DNA from: Eubacteriaceae bacterium
Lineage (GTDB): Bacteria > Bacillota > Clostridia > Lachnospirales > Lachnospiraceae
DNA: 25,271 nucleotides
Assembly: GCA_902362875.1 (NCBI GenBank)
Contig: CABIYF010000034.1
Coordinates: forward strand, 1 to 25,271
Reading direction: 5' to 3'
This document shows, in pieces, positions 8,401 to 15,878 of this stretch (positions within the stretch are counted from its first letter, which is position 1; each line of letters starts with the position of its first letter). Under the pieces are notes generated by a model. That model did no database searches, was not told the DNA's origin, and worked only from the letters and a program-made list of their open reading frames with translations. The position numbers were made by a program, and so were the translations under genes.

Positions 8401-8550
8401 GTATTTATTCCAATGCAGAATTATGAGAGATTAGATCAAAATACGATCAATGATTTTGATTTCGAAGTAATTGGAGTAAGTCATGTTTCTGAAATTGTAG
8501 AAACTGTTTATCCAGATTTTAAGGAGAATTCTTATGAAGAAACTATATGA
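5467..8550 (+). CDS. Tandem AAA+ ATPase with C-terminal Lon protease domain
   Basis: A 1027-aa cytosolic ATP-dependent protease. Residues 1-230 form an N-terminal region I do not recognise; it is not an obvious Lon substrate-binding domain. AAA+ module 1: Walker A GPPGVGKT (276-283), Walker B LALDEFDK (D343/E344), sensor-1 N390, an arginine in NRFD (about 402) and a sensor-2 GVRNAR (457-462). AAA+ module 2: Walker A GGYGTGKS (609-616), Walker B QLDEIDK (D676/E677), sensor-1 N718, RDRF near 728 and a sensor-2 GVRDAE near 786. The Lon domain spans about 830-1018, with the catalytic serine in PKDGPSVG (S920) and the lysine in GGVLEK (K967). Classical Lon has one AAA+ module and about 800 aa; two complete ones are unusual. 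It follows the YbjN-like gene by 29 bp and overlaps the next gene by 17 bp. AAAGGAG precedes the ATG. Confidence 0.92.
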   Translation: MTESKEFAITLAKSFVTAHFNALSAPISMGRNAGYVYEIKAPEDVKKHMVEIEGVYKGAGNENETIILKDGNADYQCVLGNETVYSRSITADRIKVGEKLYTIAIKVQNYQLYIPVVMIRESEKNFFMKIHSLFGRANAIKDFYHLEIAKQDRIIAQADPEYLGKVEMQNNNSFFETRKEIMLWYALVKDTLPIDTQKTIERMFNDDEQHRVDTRLRLISRIAPMVKKSISVDADEVKRVLDQSFYKMEKVKKLIVDVIMTIEHAQKKGCALLFVGPPGVGKTAFMMKIAELMDLPYECLAMNGLSAPLELEGLSSCYDKADAGAITKAFAAHGTSQMVLALDEFDKIHNNSKEGNPYNIFLRMMLGNHYDKFLECTIKTDHTIFIATANSTEDIPEYILNRFDSVIYFDEYNVEDKMKIAKDFVVPNVLENYNLNHLIFEDEALKCIITRYCEDDGVRNARHNIERVCARVIGCNLADTPMKITEGFVKSVLEELIEETPGLTFSRNKDLYTEPVAREIKKALIATKKNPSDDPDVFATNKIRKKLDYLLACRKEKTIFLEEFHPETFYDSLHKDMFGMENVIKEVVNFFFTEYLQGNRLNSNLALCGGYGTGKSSIVKIIAEVMDYKYQKISLNGVEDMKQFRGISSSYAGSEPGCIVKGIKKAGSTRMILQLDEIDKLKPQYSTAIIDLLDREFTDHFLEVPIDLSQTIIVVTANDWSKVPTVVRDRFIVVDVKGYRRKEKKEIITDYIIPRLEKSYAANKVSITMDEPAIEYLLKTYTKSFGVRDAEKAMQRICSNKLLDQAGSDDPWKVRIDKNDVKKYLGKEPIPRGNFPNKVVPGISKALAVSNGNMGLTFAIETVLLEGNEGIEITGLPKEMAIDSVKICVTCMKKMYPNILKGKSIHVHFGEGSVPKDGPSVGTALFLSILSAAVNKPVTTGDQYDLAFTGEIGLTGSVFAVGGVLEKLQAASDSGCIKVFIPMQNYERLDQNTINDFDFEVIGVSHVSEIVETVYPDFKENSYEETI

Positions 8551-9091
8551 GAAATTTATTGAAAAAATTAATTGGCTATTCAATAAGGGAGCATGGTTTT
8601 GTTTCAGTTGCATCGTATTGATGCTTTCCGGAATAGCATTGATTGAGATGGCTTTAATTGATATTGGAAGAGATATTGGGGAAATTATTATAATTAATTC
8701 GTGGTATGAGCTTATTATTGTAGTGTTATTAACATTTATCGGAACATGGATAACAGATTTGGTGTATAACTGGGATAATAATGAAAGAGAAGCTGTAGAG
8801 ATTTCAATTTTTGAATATATGTTTAGTAATGTAGCTTTAATTTTATTAGAACAATTTATAAAAATGAAATTATTTAGACTAGAATGCTTAGATGTTGGTT
8901 TATTCATGTATATAACGTTTGTAACAGCTTTTGTAATGTCAATATTATCAAAGTTATTTCATAAAACCTATAAAAATAAAGCATCTGTGAATGTAAAAAT
9001 TTTATTTGTACTAATTCCATGGATTGTATTAGTAGTATTTATTTGTTACATTTGTATTCATCATGGAATGCGAGTTTATTTTTTTAGATAA
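8534..9091 (+). CDS. Multi-pass membrane protein, 185 aa
   Basis: Not a family I recognise. Four hydrophobic segments are evident: about 20-45, 58-76, 120-140 and 155-178, separated by charged stretches (for example YNWDNNEREAVE near 80-90). The start ATG lies inside the end of the Lon gene (17-bp overlap), with AGGAG just upstream, so the two are probably translationally coupled. Its place between the protease gene and a membrane zincin gene suggests it anchors or gates the complex at the membrane, which is inference. Confidence 0.8.
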   Translation: MKKLYEKFIEKINWLFNKGAWFCFSCIVLMLSGIALIEMALIDIGRDIGEIIIINSWYELIIVVLLTFIGTWITDLVYNWDNNEREAVEISIFEYMFSNVALILLEQFIKMKLFRLECLDVGLFMYITFVTAFVMSILSKLFHKTYKNKASVNVKILFVLIPWIVLVVFICYICIHHGMRVYFFR

Positions 9092-9134
9092 GGGAGAAGA
9101 ACATATCTAATTACGAAAGAATGAGGTCAATAAT

Positions 9135-10250
9135 ATGAGAAAACCAAGAGATAAATCAACACTTACAAAATTTGAATACATTTTTGATCATTTACTATTT
9201 GGAGGAATAATAGCGTATGATTTGATTTATGTTCTCCTTCCATGGTTGACTCCAACTGCATATGTTAACAGATCTTTGCCAAAGATTATCATTTGCTTAT
9301 TAGCATCAAGTGTGATTGGATTTATAATCTCATATAAAAATAAACGAACGACAAGAAATGTTTTGGCTGACTTCATTTTAGGTGTCGGTATATACTTAAT
9401 ATGGATGTTTGGAAAATACATACCTAACTTTACAAGGTGGATCTTGAGTATCACCTTAATTATCACAGGTATAAGCGTGGTGTTGATAACGTATTCTGAA
9501 ATGAAAAGAAAACAAGACAAAAAAACACTGCGATGGAGATATTACCTGAAATTAATGAAGTTGGTTAAAAGAAATGCAGTGATTGCATGTACTATTATTG
9601 TAATTATAGTCCCATCAATTCTTCATTTTTCAGAAAATCAGGAAGTAACAGAAGCATCAAATTCAAATATTCTTAAAGTACATGAAGCATATGGTGAAAA
9701 GTATAATCTGGCTAAAAATATAGATCAAATCAGGTTAATACGAAATAATGAGACATTTCAAGATCTTACTTATAAACAAAAATGTAAGGTTGTCACAGCT
9801 GTGTTACATAGTGAAGCAAACTATCTTGGATTATCGAAATTTCAGATTAAATTTAAAGATTTGAAAGACAATATACTAGGGCGGTTTGATCCGAATGCAC
9901 ATTGTATTATAATTAATGCAAAGCAATTAAGAAATGGTTATATGAATGGTGGAGATGCAAAATCTGTGTTAAATACTTGCTTGCATGAATGCAGACACTA
10001 CTTCCAATATTCAATGATGGATTTATATGAAAGTTCAACTCCAGAACAGAGGAATTTATCTGTATTAAGAAATATGCCTATAGTAGATTGGATAAAGAAT
10101 GCGAAAAATTACCAAAAAGGGGATGGGGCTGTGAATGAATACAATAAATATGCAAATCAACCAATGGAAAAAGATGCAAGAGAGTATGCTGAGAAACAGG
10201 TTGTAGCTTATCATAAGATAATTGATGGCTTTAATATATATGGGAGGTAG
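9135..10250 (+). CDS. Membrane-anchored zincin (HExxH metalloprotease-like)
   Basis: A 371-aa fusion. The first 165 residues contain about five hydrophobic spans (roughly 18-42, 48-67, 77-96, 102-121 and 147-163). The remainder is a soluble domain with a zinc-protease signature, CLHECRHYFQ, in which H284-E285-x-x-H288 is HExxH. Further on, NQPMEKDAREYAE provides E345 as a plausible third zinc ligand (a PxExDA pattern seen in several small zincins). The domain probably cleaves proteins at the membrane, though activity and side are unproven. It does not match FtsH, HtpX or M48 proteins in layout. It lies 43 bp after the preceding membrane protein gene and 5 bp before the phosphatase gene, and GAGG lies 8 nt from the ATG. 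Confidence 0.8.
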   Translation: MRKPRDKSTLTKFEYIFDHLLFGGIIAYDLIYVLLPWLTPTAYVNRSLPKIIICLLASSVIGFIISYKNKRTTRNVLADFILGVGIYLIWMFGKYIPNFTRWILSITLIITGISVVLITYSEMKRKQDKKTLRWRYYLKLMKLVKRNAVIACTIIVIIVPSILHFSENQEVTEASNSNILKVHEAYGEKYNLAKNIDQIRLIRNNETFQDLTYKQKCKVVTAVLHSEANYLGLSKFQIKFKDLKDNILGRFDPNAHCIIINAKQLRNGYMNGGDAKSVLNTCLHECRHYFQYSMMDLYESSTPEQRNLSVLRNMPIVDWIKNAKNYQKGDGAVNEYNKYANQPMEKDAREYAEKQVVAYHKIIDGFNIYGR

Positions 10251-10255
10251 CAATA

Positions 10256-10975
10256 GTGCTTTATTTTATGTCAGATATTCATGGGGAATTAAAAGCATTT
10301 AAAAGAATGCTAAAGAAAATCAACTTTAATACAAAAGAAGATCAGTTAATCGTAATCGGAGATATTGTTGACCGAGATCCAGGAGGAATTGAGATTATCA
10401 ATATGTTAAAACCATGGATGAAAGAAGAAATTGCTACTGTATGTATGGGCAATCATGAATTATTTACAAGCATGTGGCTAAGAGGAAAACTTTCTGACCG
10501 TAAATGGATGGCATTTGGTGGAGAAGAAACTCTAAAGATTATAAAAAACTTCAATTTCGACCAGAAAAAAGAATTTCTAAACTTTTTGGAAAGCCTTCCA
10601 ATCTACATAGAAAGAGATTTACCAAACTTTGGTAAAACCGTGATTACTCATTCAGGAATCCATTGCGATCATTATGTATATAACGAAGATGGTACGATCA
10701 ATGTGATTAAGTCAATTGAAAAGGCAGTAGAAAAAGATTTGTATTCTTTTTTGGTATCAAATGATATTCACTATATTCCTTCTGGTGACTTAAAAAAACT
10801 AGACCGATATATGATCATTGGACATACCCCAACGATTCGTATCAATGAAGACAGGTCTTGTAAGATCATTCGCACACCTTATTATATGGATATTGATTCG
10901 GGCTCTGGATATCGTAAAGATGGAGGAAGGCTTAGCTGTTATTGTGTGGACACGGATGAAGAGTTTTATGTGTAG
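10256..10975 (+). CDS. PPP-family metallophosphatase (Ser/Thr or Ap4A-type)
   Basis: A 239-aa soluble calcineurin-like phosphoesterase. The complete two-metal signature is present: DIHG (7-10), GDIVDRDPGG (35-44), GNHE (65-68), HSG (132-134) and GHTP (189-192). This matches bacterial PPP phosphatases such as PrpA/PrpB and the related ApaH enzymes, which remove phosphate from proteins or cleave dinucleoside polyphosphates. The GTG start is chosen because GGGAGG lies 8 nt upstream; the preceding stop overlaps this ribosome site. An ATG four codons on is the alternative. With kinase-like genes on both sides of the operon it is a natural opposing phosphatase, though that pairing is inference. Confidence 0.9.
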   Translation: MLYFMSDIHGELKAFKRMLKKINFNTKEDQLIVIGDIVDRDPGGIEIINMLKPWMKEEIATVCMGNHELFTSMWLRGKLSDRKWMAFGGEETLKIIKNFNFDQKKEFLNFLESLPIYIERDLPNFGKTVITHSGIHCDHYVYNEDGTINVIKSIEKAVEKDLYSFLVSNDIHYIPSGDLKKLDRYMIIGHTPTIRINEDRSCKIIRTPYYMDIDSGSGYRKDGGRLSCYCVDTDEEFYV

Positions 10976-11005
10976 GAAATCATCTGGAATAAGGGAGATT
11001 TGTGT

Positions 11006-11596
11006 ATGAGTAGATTATTTTTAAACTCCATGGGATTAAATACAAAAGACGGAGCAAAACAGATCAAACATTCTATGGAAGTGCAGGGTGTAACAAACTT
11101 ATCAGATCAAAAAATATTTGTTGTTTTATATACACCATATGGAGTAGATGATTTTATTGTTAAGAATTGTATTGAGATTTTAGGTTTTCAACCTCAAAAT
11201 ATTTTCCTGTCAAAAGATGGTATTCCAGAAGCGGATATAAATTATGTATATGTCACAGAGGGAAATGTTTTTCAAGTTTTGAATTATATGAAAGAAAATG
11301 AATTGGTAGACTATATTCAAAAGCTGATCTTAAACAAGGGTCAAACAGATTATATAGGATCTTCAGCTGGGGCTATGATTGCGGGAAAAGATATTTACTT
11401 TGGATTAGATTTTGATAAAAACAATGTTGGAATGACAGATTTTAAAGCGTTAAATTTATTTGATGGAACAATCATTCCGCATTATGAAGAAGAAAATCTG
11501 GAGATGTATAAGAGTAATACGGAAGAAGAAATTTTAAATAGTTATGAGAATATTTATTGTGTAAACAATGAAAACGTTTTTGTGTTAACTATTTAA
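11006..11596 (+). CDS. Peptidase S51 (PepE/cyanophycinase-like) family protein
   Basis: A 196-aa soluble protein of the class I glutamine-amidotransferase-like fold. The nucleophile motif is IGSSAGAMIAGK, with the serine at about 120 in the SAGA elbow. A downstream histidine in IIPHYEE (about 159) sits where dipeptidase E (S51) has its triad histidine. S51 enzymes cleave Asp-containing dipeptides or related compounds, so one idea is that it trims peptides released by the upstream proteases. I chose the ATG at 11006 (GGGAG at spacing 8) over an in-frame TTG six bases earlier. It ends the operon, right before a strong terminator. It is somewhat shorter than typical PepE. Confidence 0.82.
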   Translation: MSRLFLNSMGLNTKDGAKQIKHSMEVQGVTNLSDQKIFVVLYTPYGVDDFIVKNCIEILGFQPQNIFLSKDGIPEADINYVYVTEGNVFQVLNYMKENELVDYIQKLILNKGQTDYIGSSAGAMIAGKDIYFGLDFDKNNVGMTDFKALNLFDGTIIPHYEEENLEMYKSNTEEEILNSYENIYCVNNENVFVLTI

Positions 11597-11599
11597 AAA

Positions 11600-11658
11600 G
11601 TTAAATAGGAGACTGGTAAAATCAGTATTCCTAATTTTACCAGTCTCTCTATTTTAAC
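11600..11658. terminator. Bidirectional terminator between convergent operons
   Basis: Arms 11600-11622 and 11634-11658 are nearly perfect reverse complements (core GAGACTGGTAAAAT / ATTTTACCAGTCTC) around an 11-nt loop. The outer parts are A/T-rich on both sides. It can end the six-gene plus-strand operon and the convergent kinase transcript. Confidence 0.85.
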
Positions 11659-11673
11659 AGTTTAAAATTACAT

Positions 11674-14112
11674 CTAGACAATTTTCTTCTTTATTTTATT
11701 CTTATGTATCCGTTTTTTCATATGCCATATACTCAATTTAGGAACTACCCATTTTCCAAAAGAAAAATGAATTATACATGCAAAAATCAACAATATCGGT
11801 CCCATCCAATATATCTGGAATTGCCATACAATAATCGCAAACAATATTACAAACCCCATCCATACTGAAAGTGCCAATCGTGACTGTCCCGTAATAAATG
11901 TATGATGTAACAAAGATTTATTCTTAAGCGGAATCCTTCCTACACCTGGTCTTCCTTTTTGATTTTGTACTCTTCCATTTGCCCATATTGCAAATTTTTC
12001 ATCCTCTCGAGTCAACATATAAAATGTATATTGGTAAATTCCTCTTGCCATGTCCACTGGTTTAATAAAGTTTGTTGCAATATCTTTTACTAATTCATCA
12101 TTTAATGCATTTTCTATCACATACCTTGATTTATATGATGCTGTCGCCATAGCCATTTCATTTTTAAGTGAATACAAAATTTGGATACAACTCATAATAG
12201 TTGGAGTAATCAAAAATACAAATGTGATTATAAGATAATATTTCCTTTCAATTCTAAAATAATCTAATGCAAAATTCATGTAATATGTAATTCCCATTGC
12301 AATTGCTACAATAGTAAGAATAAAAACTACAAAGGTAAGTATGTTTTGTATATTTTGTATTCTATCAAAACACATTTTATAAATATGTTTTATTTCCAAT
12401 GGCGAAAACTTTAAATTTTTTTCTTCGCCCTCTAAATATAATTCTCCGTTTTTTAAACATGTGCTACACACAGCCTTTCTTATTTTAAACAAATTACGCC
12501 TATTCTTTTTATAAAAGTTATGTTCTAAATTAAATGTCCCATCTGTCTTATCATATTCTTGCTCATAAAAAGCTCCCTTACTATCCAATTCAATATCAGC
12601 TGATATATTTAATGTATTCCTATAATTATCATAAAAAGATTTAATTGATAGAAAAAAATCTATATATATAAATAATACTGTTATGATACTACCTTCTACT
12701 ATAAATACTGGAAATGAATTTATCATTAAAGAATATTTTAATCCTATTATTAATCCAAGTGGTAATAATACCCACAACACATGTCGCAGTCTCTGTCTTT
12801 GTGCATTCCCCTTATGTGTATCTTGAAATAATGTTTTTCTTCGTTTTCCGTGATAAAACGCACTATATTCTCCATCTCGTATATCACTCTGATAATACCT
12901 ACAACTTACCATGCTATTTGCAATCCTCGATGATACTTTCATATATGCCAGCTTTAATAATAATAATACAATTGTAATTCCCAAAAGCAAAAATACAAAA
13001 TGAGGAGTTGTTATTTTAAATCTCTTTAATATCCTAAAATTTACATTTCCTTTATTTATACAAAGATATCCTAAAATTACTGTAACTAAAATATATGCTC
13101 CTAATGTAATTAACAAGTTCACTGTTTGTAATACACGAAATCCTTTTATCCGTTTTGGAAGCTTTTGATATTCCACACTATATTCATCATCCCTTATTTT
13201 ATCTCGTATGGCAATCAGCTCATCTATTATTTCTTTTTCTTCCATAGTTTCTTTATGCATCAGATTAATTAATAATTTTTCTATTCTTAATCTAACTTCT
13301 AAAGATACCATTTGCATTTTCTCTGTTAACATTTCTTTTAAAACTGCACCAAATGTGTATTGTTCTGACTTTAGATCAACTGATACCATCTCTTCTCCAG
13401 AACGATTTTGAAACCAAGGTGGTTGATATAAAGGAGTGCAATCGATCATTCCACTATCTATTCGATACTGTCCTATAGGTACCATACTATTAAAATCATA
13501 AAATAATGGTGTAGTATTTAAATTTTTTGATTTTGTAACTTTCAGCAAAATATCTGATGGCTTTAAATCTACATATGCTAAATTTTTCTTATGTACTTTC
13601 ATCAAAAAAGTATACACCTTTATTGCAATCTGTATAATTTCATCTGGTCGTTCATTATTATCGAATACATCTGTTTTCCAACTTATAGAATTATTTATAT
13701 ATGTATTTTCATAATAAACTGTCCCGTATCCTTCTAACAGCTCTACATTGTCATCCACACGGATATAGTCCCTTGTTTCCTTTACTTCACGAAATTTTCT
13801 TAAATAATTCATACCATTTATAAATTTTTTCTTTTGACTATTCCATATATTTAATGAAATATTTTCCAACTGTAATGTGCCATCTTCTATTCTTTTTATT
13901 TTTGCTTTTGGGATTTTAATATTCGGATAAAATTCTTTTAGTAAAACAATTTTTCCCTTTTTATCTTCTTGTTTTTCTACTATATAACATAGACAAGAGG
14001 CTCCTTTATCTCCCGATTCCACAAGCTGCAGAATTTTATAAGAAAATATCTTTCCAGCTGCATTCTTTAAATAAATTTGCTTTCCTTTTTTCAATGGTAT
14101 TCTTTCGTTCAT
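11674..14112 (-). CDS. Membrane-bound Ser/Thr kinase-like protein, 812 aa
   Basis: An N-terminal kinase domain (about 20-305) is followed by a large membrane region. Kinase features: a glycine-rich stretch ESGDKGASCLCY (33-43), beta-3 lysine K59 in VLLKEFYP, catalytic loop YVDLKPSDIL with D182, and YDFN (D206) in place of DFG. The KEFYP motif is typical of a clostridial kinase group. Catalytic Lys and both Asp are kept, so activity is plausible. After it come about eight hydrophobic spans, near 325-351, 369-392, 444-463, 468-489, 590-617, 625-647 and 748-788, with a cytosolic-looking insert at 500-585. The start lies inside the preceding gene (77-bp overlap), pointing to translational coupling. 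The gene ends facing the AAA+/Lon operon across a shared terminator. Confidence 0.85.
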   Translation of the reverse strand: MNERIPLKKGKQIYLKNAAGKIFSYKILQLVESGDKGASCLCYIVEKQEDKKGKIVLLKEFYPNIKIPKAKIKRIEDGTLQLENISLNIWNSQKKKFINGMNYLRKFREVKETRDYIRVDDNVELLEGYGTVYYENTYINNSISWKTDVFDNNERPDEIIQIAIKVYTFLMKVHKKNLAYVDLKPSDILLKVTKSKNLNTTPLFYDFNSMVPIGQYRIDSGMIDCTPLYQPPWFQNRSGEEMVSVDLKSEQYTFGAVLKEMLTEKMQMVSLEVRLRIEKLLINLMHKETMEEKEIIDELIAIRDKIRDDEYSVEYQKLPKRIKGFRVLQTVNLLITLGAYILVTVILGYLCINKGNVNFRILKRFKITTPHFVFLLLGITIVLLLLKLAYMKVSSRIANSMVSCRYYQSDIRDGEYSAFYHGKRRKTLFQDTHKGNAQRQRLRHVLWVLLPLGLIIGLKYSLMINSFPVFIVEGSIITVLFIYIDFFLSIKSFYDNYRNTLNISADIELDSKGAFYEQEYDKTDGTFNLEHNFYKKNRRNLFKIRKAVCSTCLKNGELYLEGEEKNLKFSPLEIKHIYKMCFDRIQNIQNILTFVVFILTIVAIAMGITYYMNFALDYFRIERKYYLIITFVFLITPTIMSCIQILYSLKNEMAMATASYKSRYVIENALNDELVKDIATNFIKPVDMARGIYQYTFYMLTREDEKFAIWANGRVQNQKGRPGVGRIPLKNKSLLHHTFITGQSRLALSVWMGFVILFAIIVWQFQIYWMGPILLIFACIIHFSFGKWVVPKLSIWHMKKRIHKNKIKKKIV

Positions 14113-14581
14113 ATTCTTTATATTCCTTTAGCTTATTCTGCAGAATATTATAATATTCTGTTTGTTTTAATTCTATTGCATTATATGGTCTATCATCTAC
14201 TCTAATTTTCGTACACCATTCAAATAATATCATTATTGAATTTCGTATGGAAGTATCAAAATTCGGAGTATTATTTATAAAACCAAATTTCCATCTACCA
14301 TTTCTTCGAAAATTTACTGGTACTCCCCTATTAGTAATTATTTCATAAAATATTATCATAAATATATACAAATCACATGAATAATCTGGAACAAATTCAA
14401 CACCATTTAAACACGCTCTCTGATACTGCGGTGTAAACAATGGATTACTCCAGCCATAGTCCCTTTGTCTCCATTCTTTTAGATAATTACATAATACTTT
14501 CTTCTGTTCATGAATCCCAGCTATATAATCTATTCCTGATGTAAAAATATCTAAACATTCCTCTTGTTTAATCTGCTTCAT
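14036..14581 (-). CDS. Kinase C-lobe-like protein lacking an N-lobe
   Basis: A protein of about 181 aa. It has no glycine loop, beta-3 lysine, HRD or DFG. The middle does look like the lower half of a kinase C-lobe: a PxYQRACLNG segment resembling the APE region, DYSCDLYIFMIIFYEIITN resembling helix F (Asp near residue 70) and KIRVDDRP resembling the conserved late arginine. The C-terminal 40 residues are a charged helix. It is probably a non-catalytic partner, a pseudokinase fragment or a decayed gene. The start at 14581 is preferred because AAAGGA lies 9 nt before it; the ATG six codons upstream would have its ribosome site abutting it. Its end overlaps the next kinase gene by 77 bp, so the two are probably made together. 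Confidence 0.6.
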   Translation of the reverse strand: MKQIKQEECLDIFTSGIDYIAGIHEQKKVLCNYLKEWRQRDYGWSNPLFTPQYQRACLNGVEFVPDYSCDLYIFMIIFYEIITNRGVPVNFRRNGRWKFGFINNTPNFDTSIRNSIMILFEWCTKIRVDDRPYNAIELKQTEYYNILQNKLKEYKEYERKNTIEKRKANLFKECSWKDIFL

Positions 14582-14684
14582 ACTATTAATTCCTTTCATA
14601 TCCTTTTTATAAAATTATGGTTACATTTTCTGCTTATGACTTTCTAAAAAAACTTTCTAAATTTGTAGATAAAAATCATTTTAA

Positions 14685-14714
14685 TTGAATTCCTTATATT
14701 CATTCTGCTATAAT
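14685..14714 (+). promoter_or_regulatory. Promoter of the 374-aa gene
   Basis: A -35-like TTGAAT at 14685-14690 and a perfect TATAAT -10 at 14709-14714 are separated by 18 bp. Transcription would start about 14721, so the coding start must be the ATG at 14754 (GGGAGG upstream) and not the earlier in-frame TTG that overlaps the -35. Confidence 0.6.
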
Positions 14715-14753
14715 AAATTTATATTTTCTATAGAATTTGGGAGGAAGATTATT

Positions 14754-15878
14754 ATGTTAGAAGACATCACTGAATATGTAAATCATTTTAATTATTGGGA
14801 TCAAATCAAAAAATTTTTAGAAGACAACCATGAGATTTACAATTTAAACACCCCTATCAATGACGAGAGACTTTTTAAATTTCTAAAAAATAGTTCAGCT
14901 AACCTCGGGAAAGATAAGACTACTTTTCAAAAATTTATTAAAGCTCTTTTCATTGATCATACTCACACTACCAAACGAAAAAATATTTTAAAACTTTGCT
15001 TCGCATTAAATCTTTCTTCTATCGAACTAGCCAATCAATTTTTAATGAATTATATGTCAGAAAAAGAATTAAGTTCAAGAAACTTAGAAGAATTTGTAAT
15101 TCTTTGCGCATTAAACTGCCAATTGTCTTGGAGTGATGTTATTTCTATTTTAGATACACATAAACAACTTATTGACCAACAACCTCTAGCCCCTACTGAT
15201 AAAGTTAATGAAATTGATCATCAAACCAGAAAAATCTATGAAAATTATATTTTACATATAAACTCTTTACAGGATTTAGAAGAAGCTCTTAATATTAAAG
15301 AACTTCAATGCTCTTTTTCACGAACTCGAAATAAACATTATCTTGCTCTTCTCGATGATGTCATTTTCGACGTTGGAGATACATTTGGTGATTTAGAAGA
15401 ATTGAGTGATGAATTAGATTGCTATACTATTCAATCCTACTATAATAATATGTTTGAAATGCACTCTTTAGATGGTGATATTGGAGATAATTTTCTTACT
15501 CAAGAGGAAATTAATCAGTTAATTCCCCTTTTCCCAGATGTTTTTATGAACTATGGATTATTTGCTGATTTAGTCAGTCGCAGGCGATCTCTAGATGTTC
15601 CTTCTGGAACCTACCTACTACATCTGCTTTTAACAATTGATACTCAAGATACCGATTTAACCACCTCTAAAGGATTTATTGATGAATATTTAAATCACTA
15701 TCTGAACAATGCCGGTTTTCCTAGCTTAAATACTAGCAAAGGATTCGATAAATTAGTAATTGACACTTACGATGAAACTCTTAAAGAATCTCTTTCAACT
15801 GATACTAATGATGACATTCGGCAAAAACTTTTATTTAAACTTCGCGAATATTTAAAAATGTACTGTAAACAATTTTAG
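14754..15878 (+). CDS. Protein with two degenerate XRE-regulator-like modules
   Basis: A 374-aa soluble, acidic protein without membrane segments. Residues about 58-122 (core ILKLCFALNLSSIELANQFL, then SSRNLEEFVILCAL) follow the same helical pattern as the region after the HTH in the regulator at 19858. That family pattern is LLALCLG..., then LYxRxxRDxxI. Residues about 263-342 (TYLLHLLL, then FIDEYLNHYLNNAGFPSLN and FDKLVIDTYDE) appear to repeat it. No good DNA-recognition helix is visible, so it may have become a protein-binding partner or signalling target. It is divergent from the kinase pair at 14.1-14.6 kb. The middle (150-260) is unrecognised. The relation is by eye and needs alignment. 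Confidence 0.65.
   Translation: MLEDITEYVNHFNYWDQIKKFLEDNHEIYNLNTPINDERLFKFLKNSSANLGKDKTTFQKFIKALFIDHTHTTKRKNILKLCFALNLSSIELANQFLMNYMSEKELSSRNLEEFVILCALNCQLSWSDVISILDTHKQLIDQQPLAPTDKVNEIDHQTRKIYENYILHINSLQDLEEALNIKELQCSFSRTRNKHYLALLDDVIFDVGDTFGDLEELSDELDCYTIQSYYNNMFEMHSLDGDIGDNFLTQEEINQLIPLFPDVFMNYGLFADLVSRRRSLDVPSGTYLLHLLLTIDTQDTDLTTSKGFIDEYLNHYLNNAGFPSLNTSKGFDKLVIDTYDETLKESLSTDTNDDIRQKLLFKLREYLKMYCKQF

Noticed and set aside
8431..8907. Minus-strand 158-codon frame over the Lon/membrane gene junction
   Set aside because: Complement of two well-supported, coupled genes; composition is typical of antisense AT-rich DNA.
8534..10250. The membrane proteins as phage holin or toxin-antitoxin components
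   Set aside because: Size, number of membrane spans and operon context do not match these, and no phage genes are nearby.
14685..14753. N-terminal extension of the 374-aa protein from a TTG
   Set aside because: It overlaps a good promoter (TTGAAT, TATAAT) and lacks a ribosome site; the ATG at 14754 has GGGAGG.
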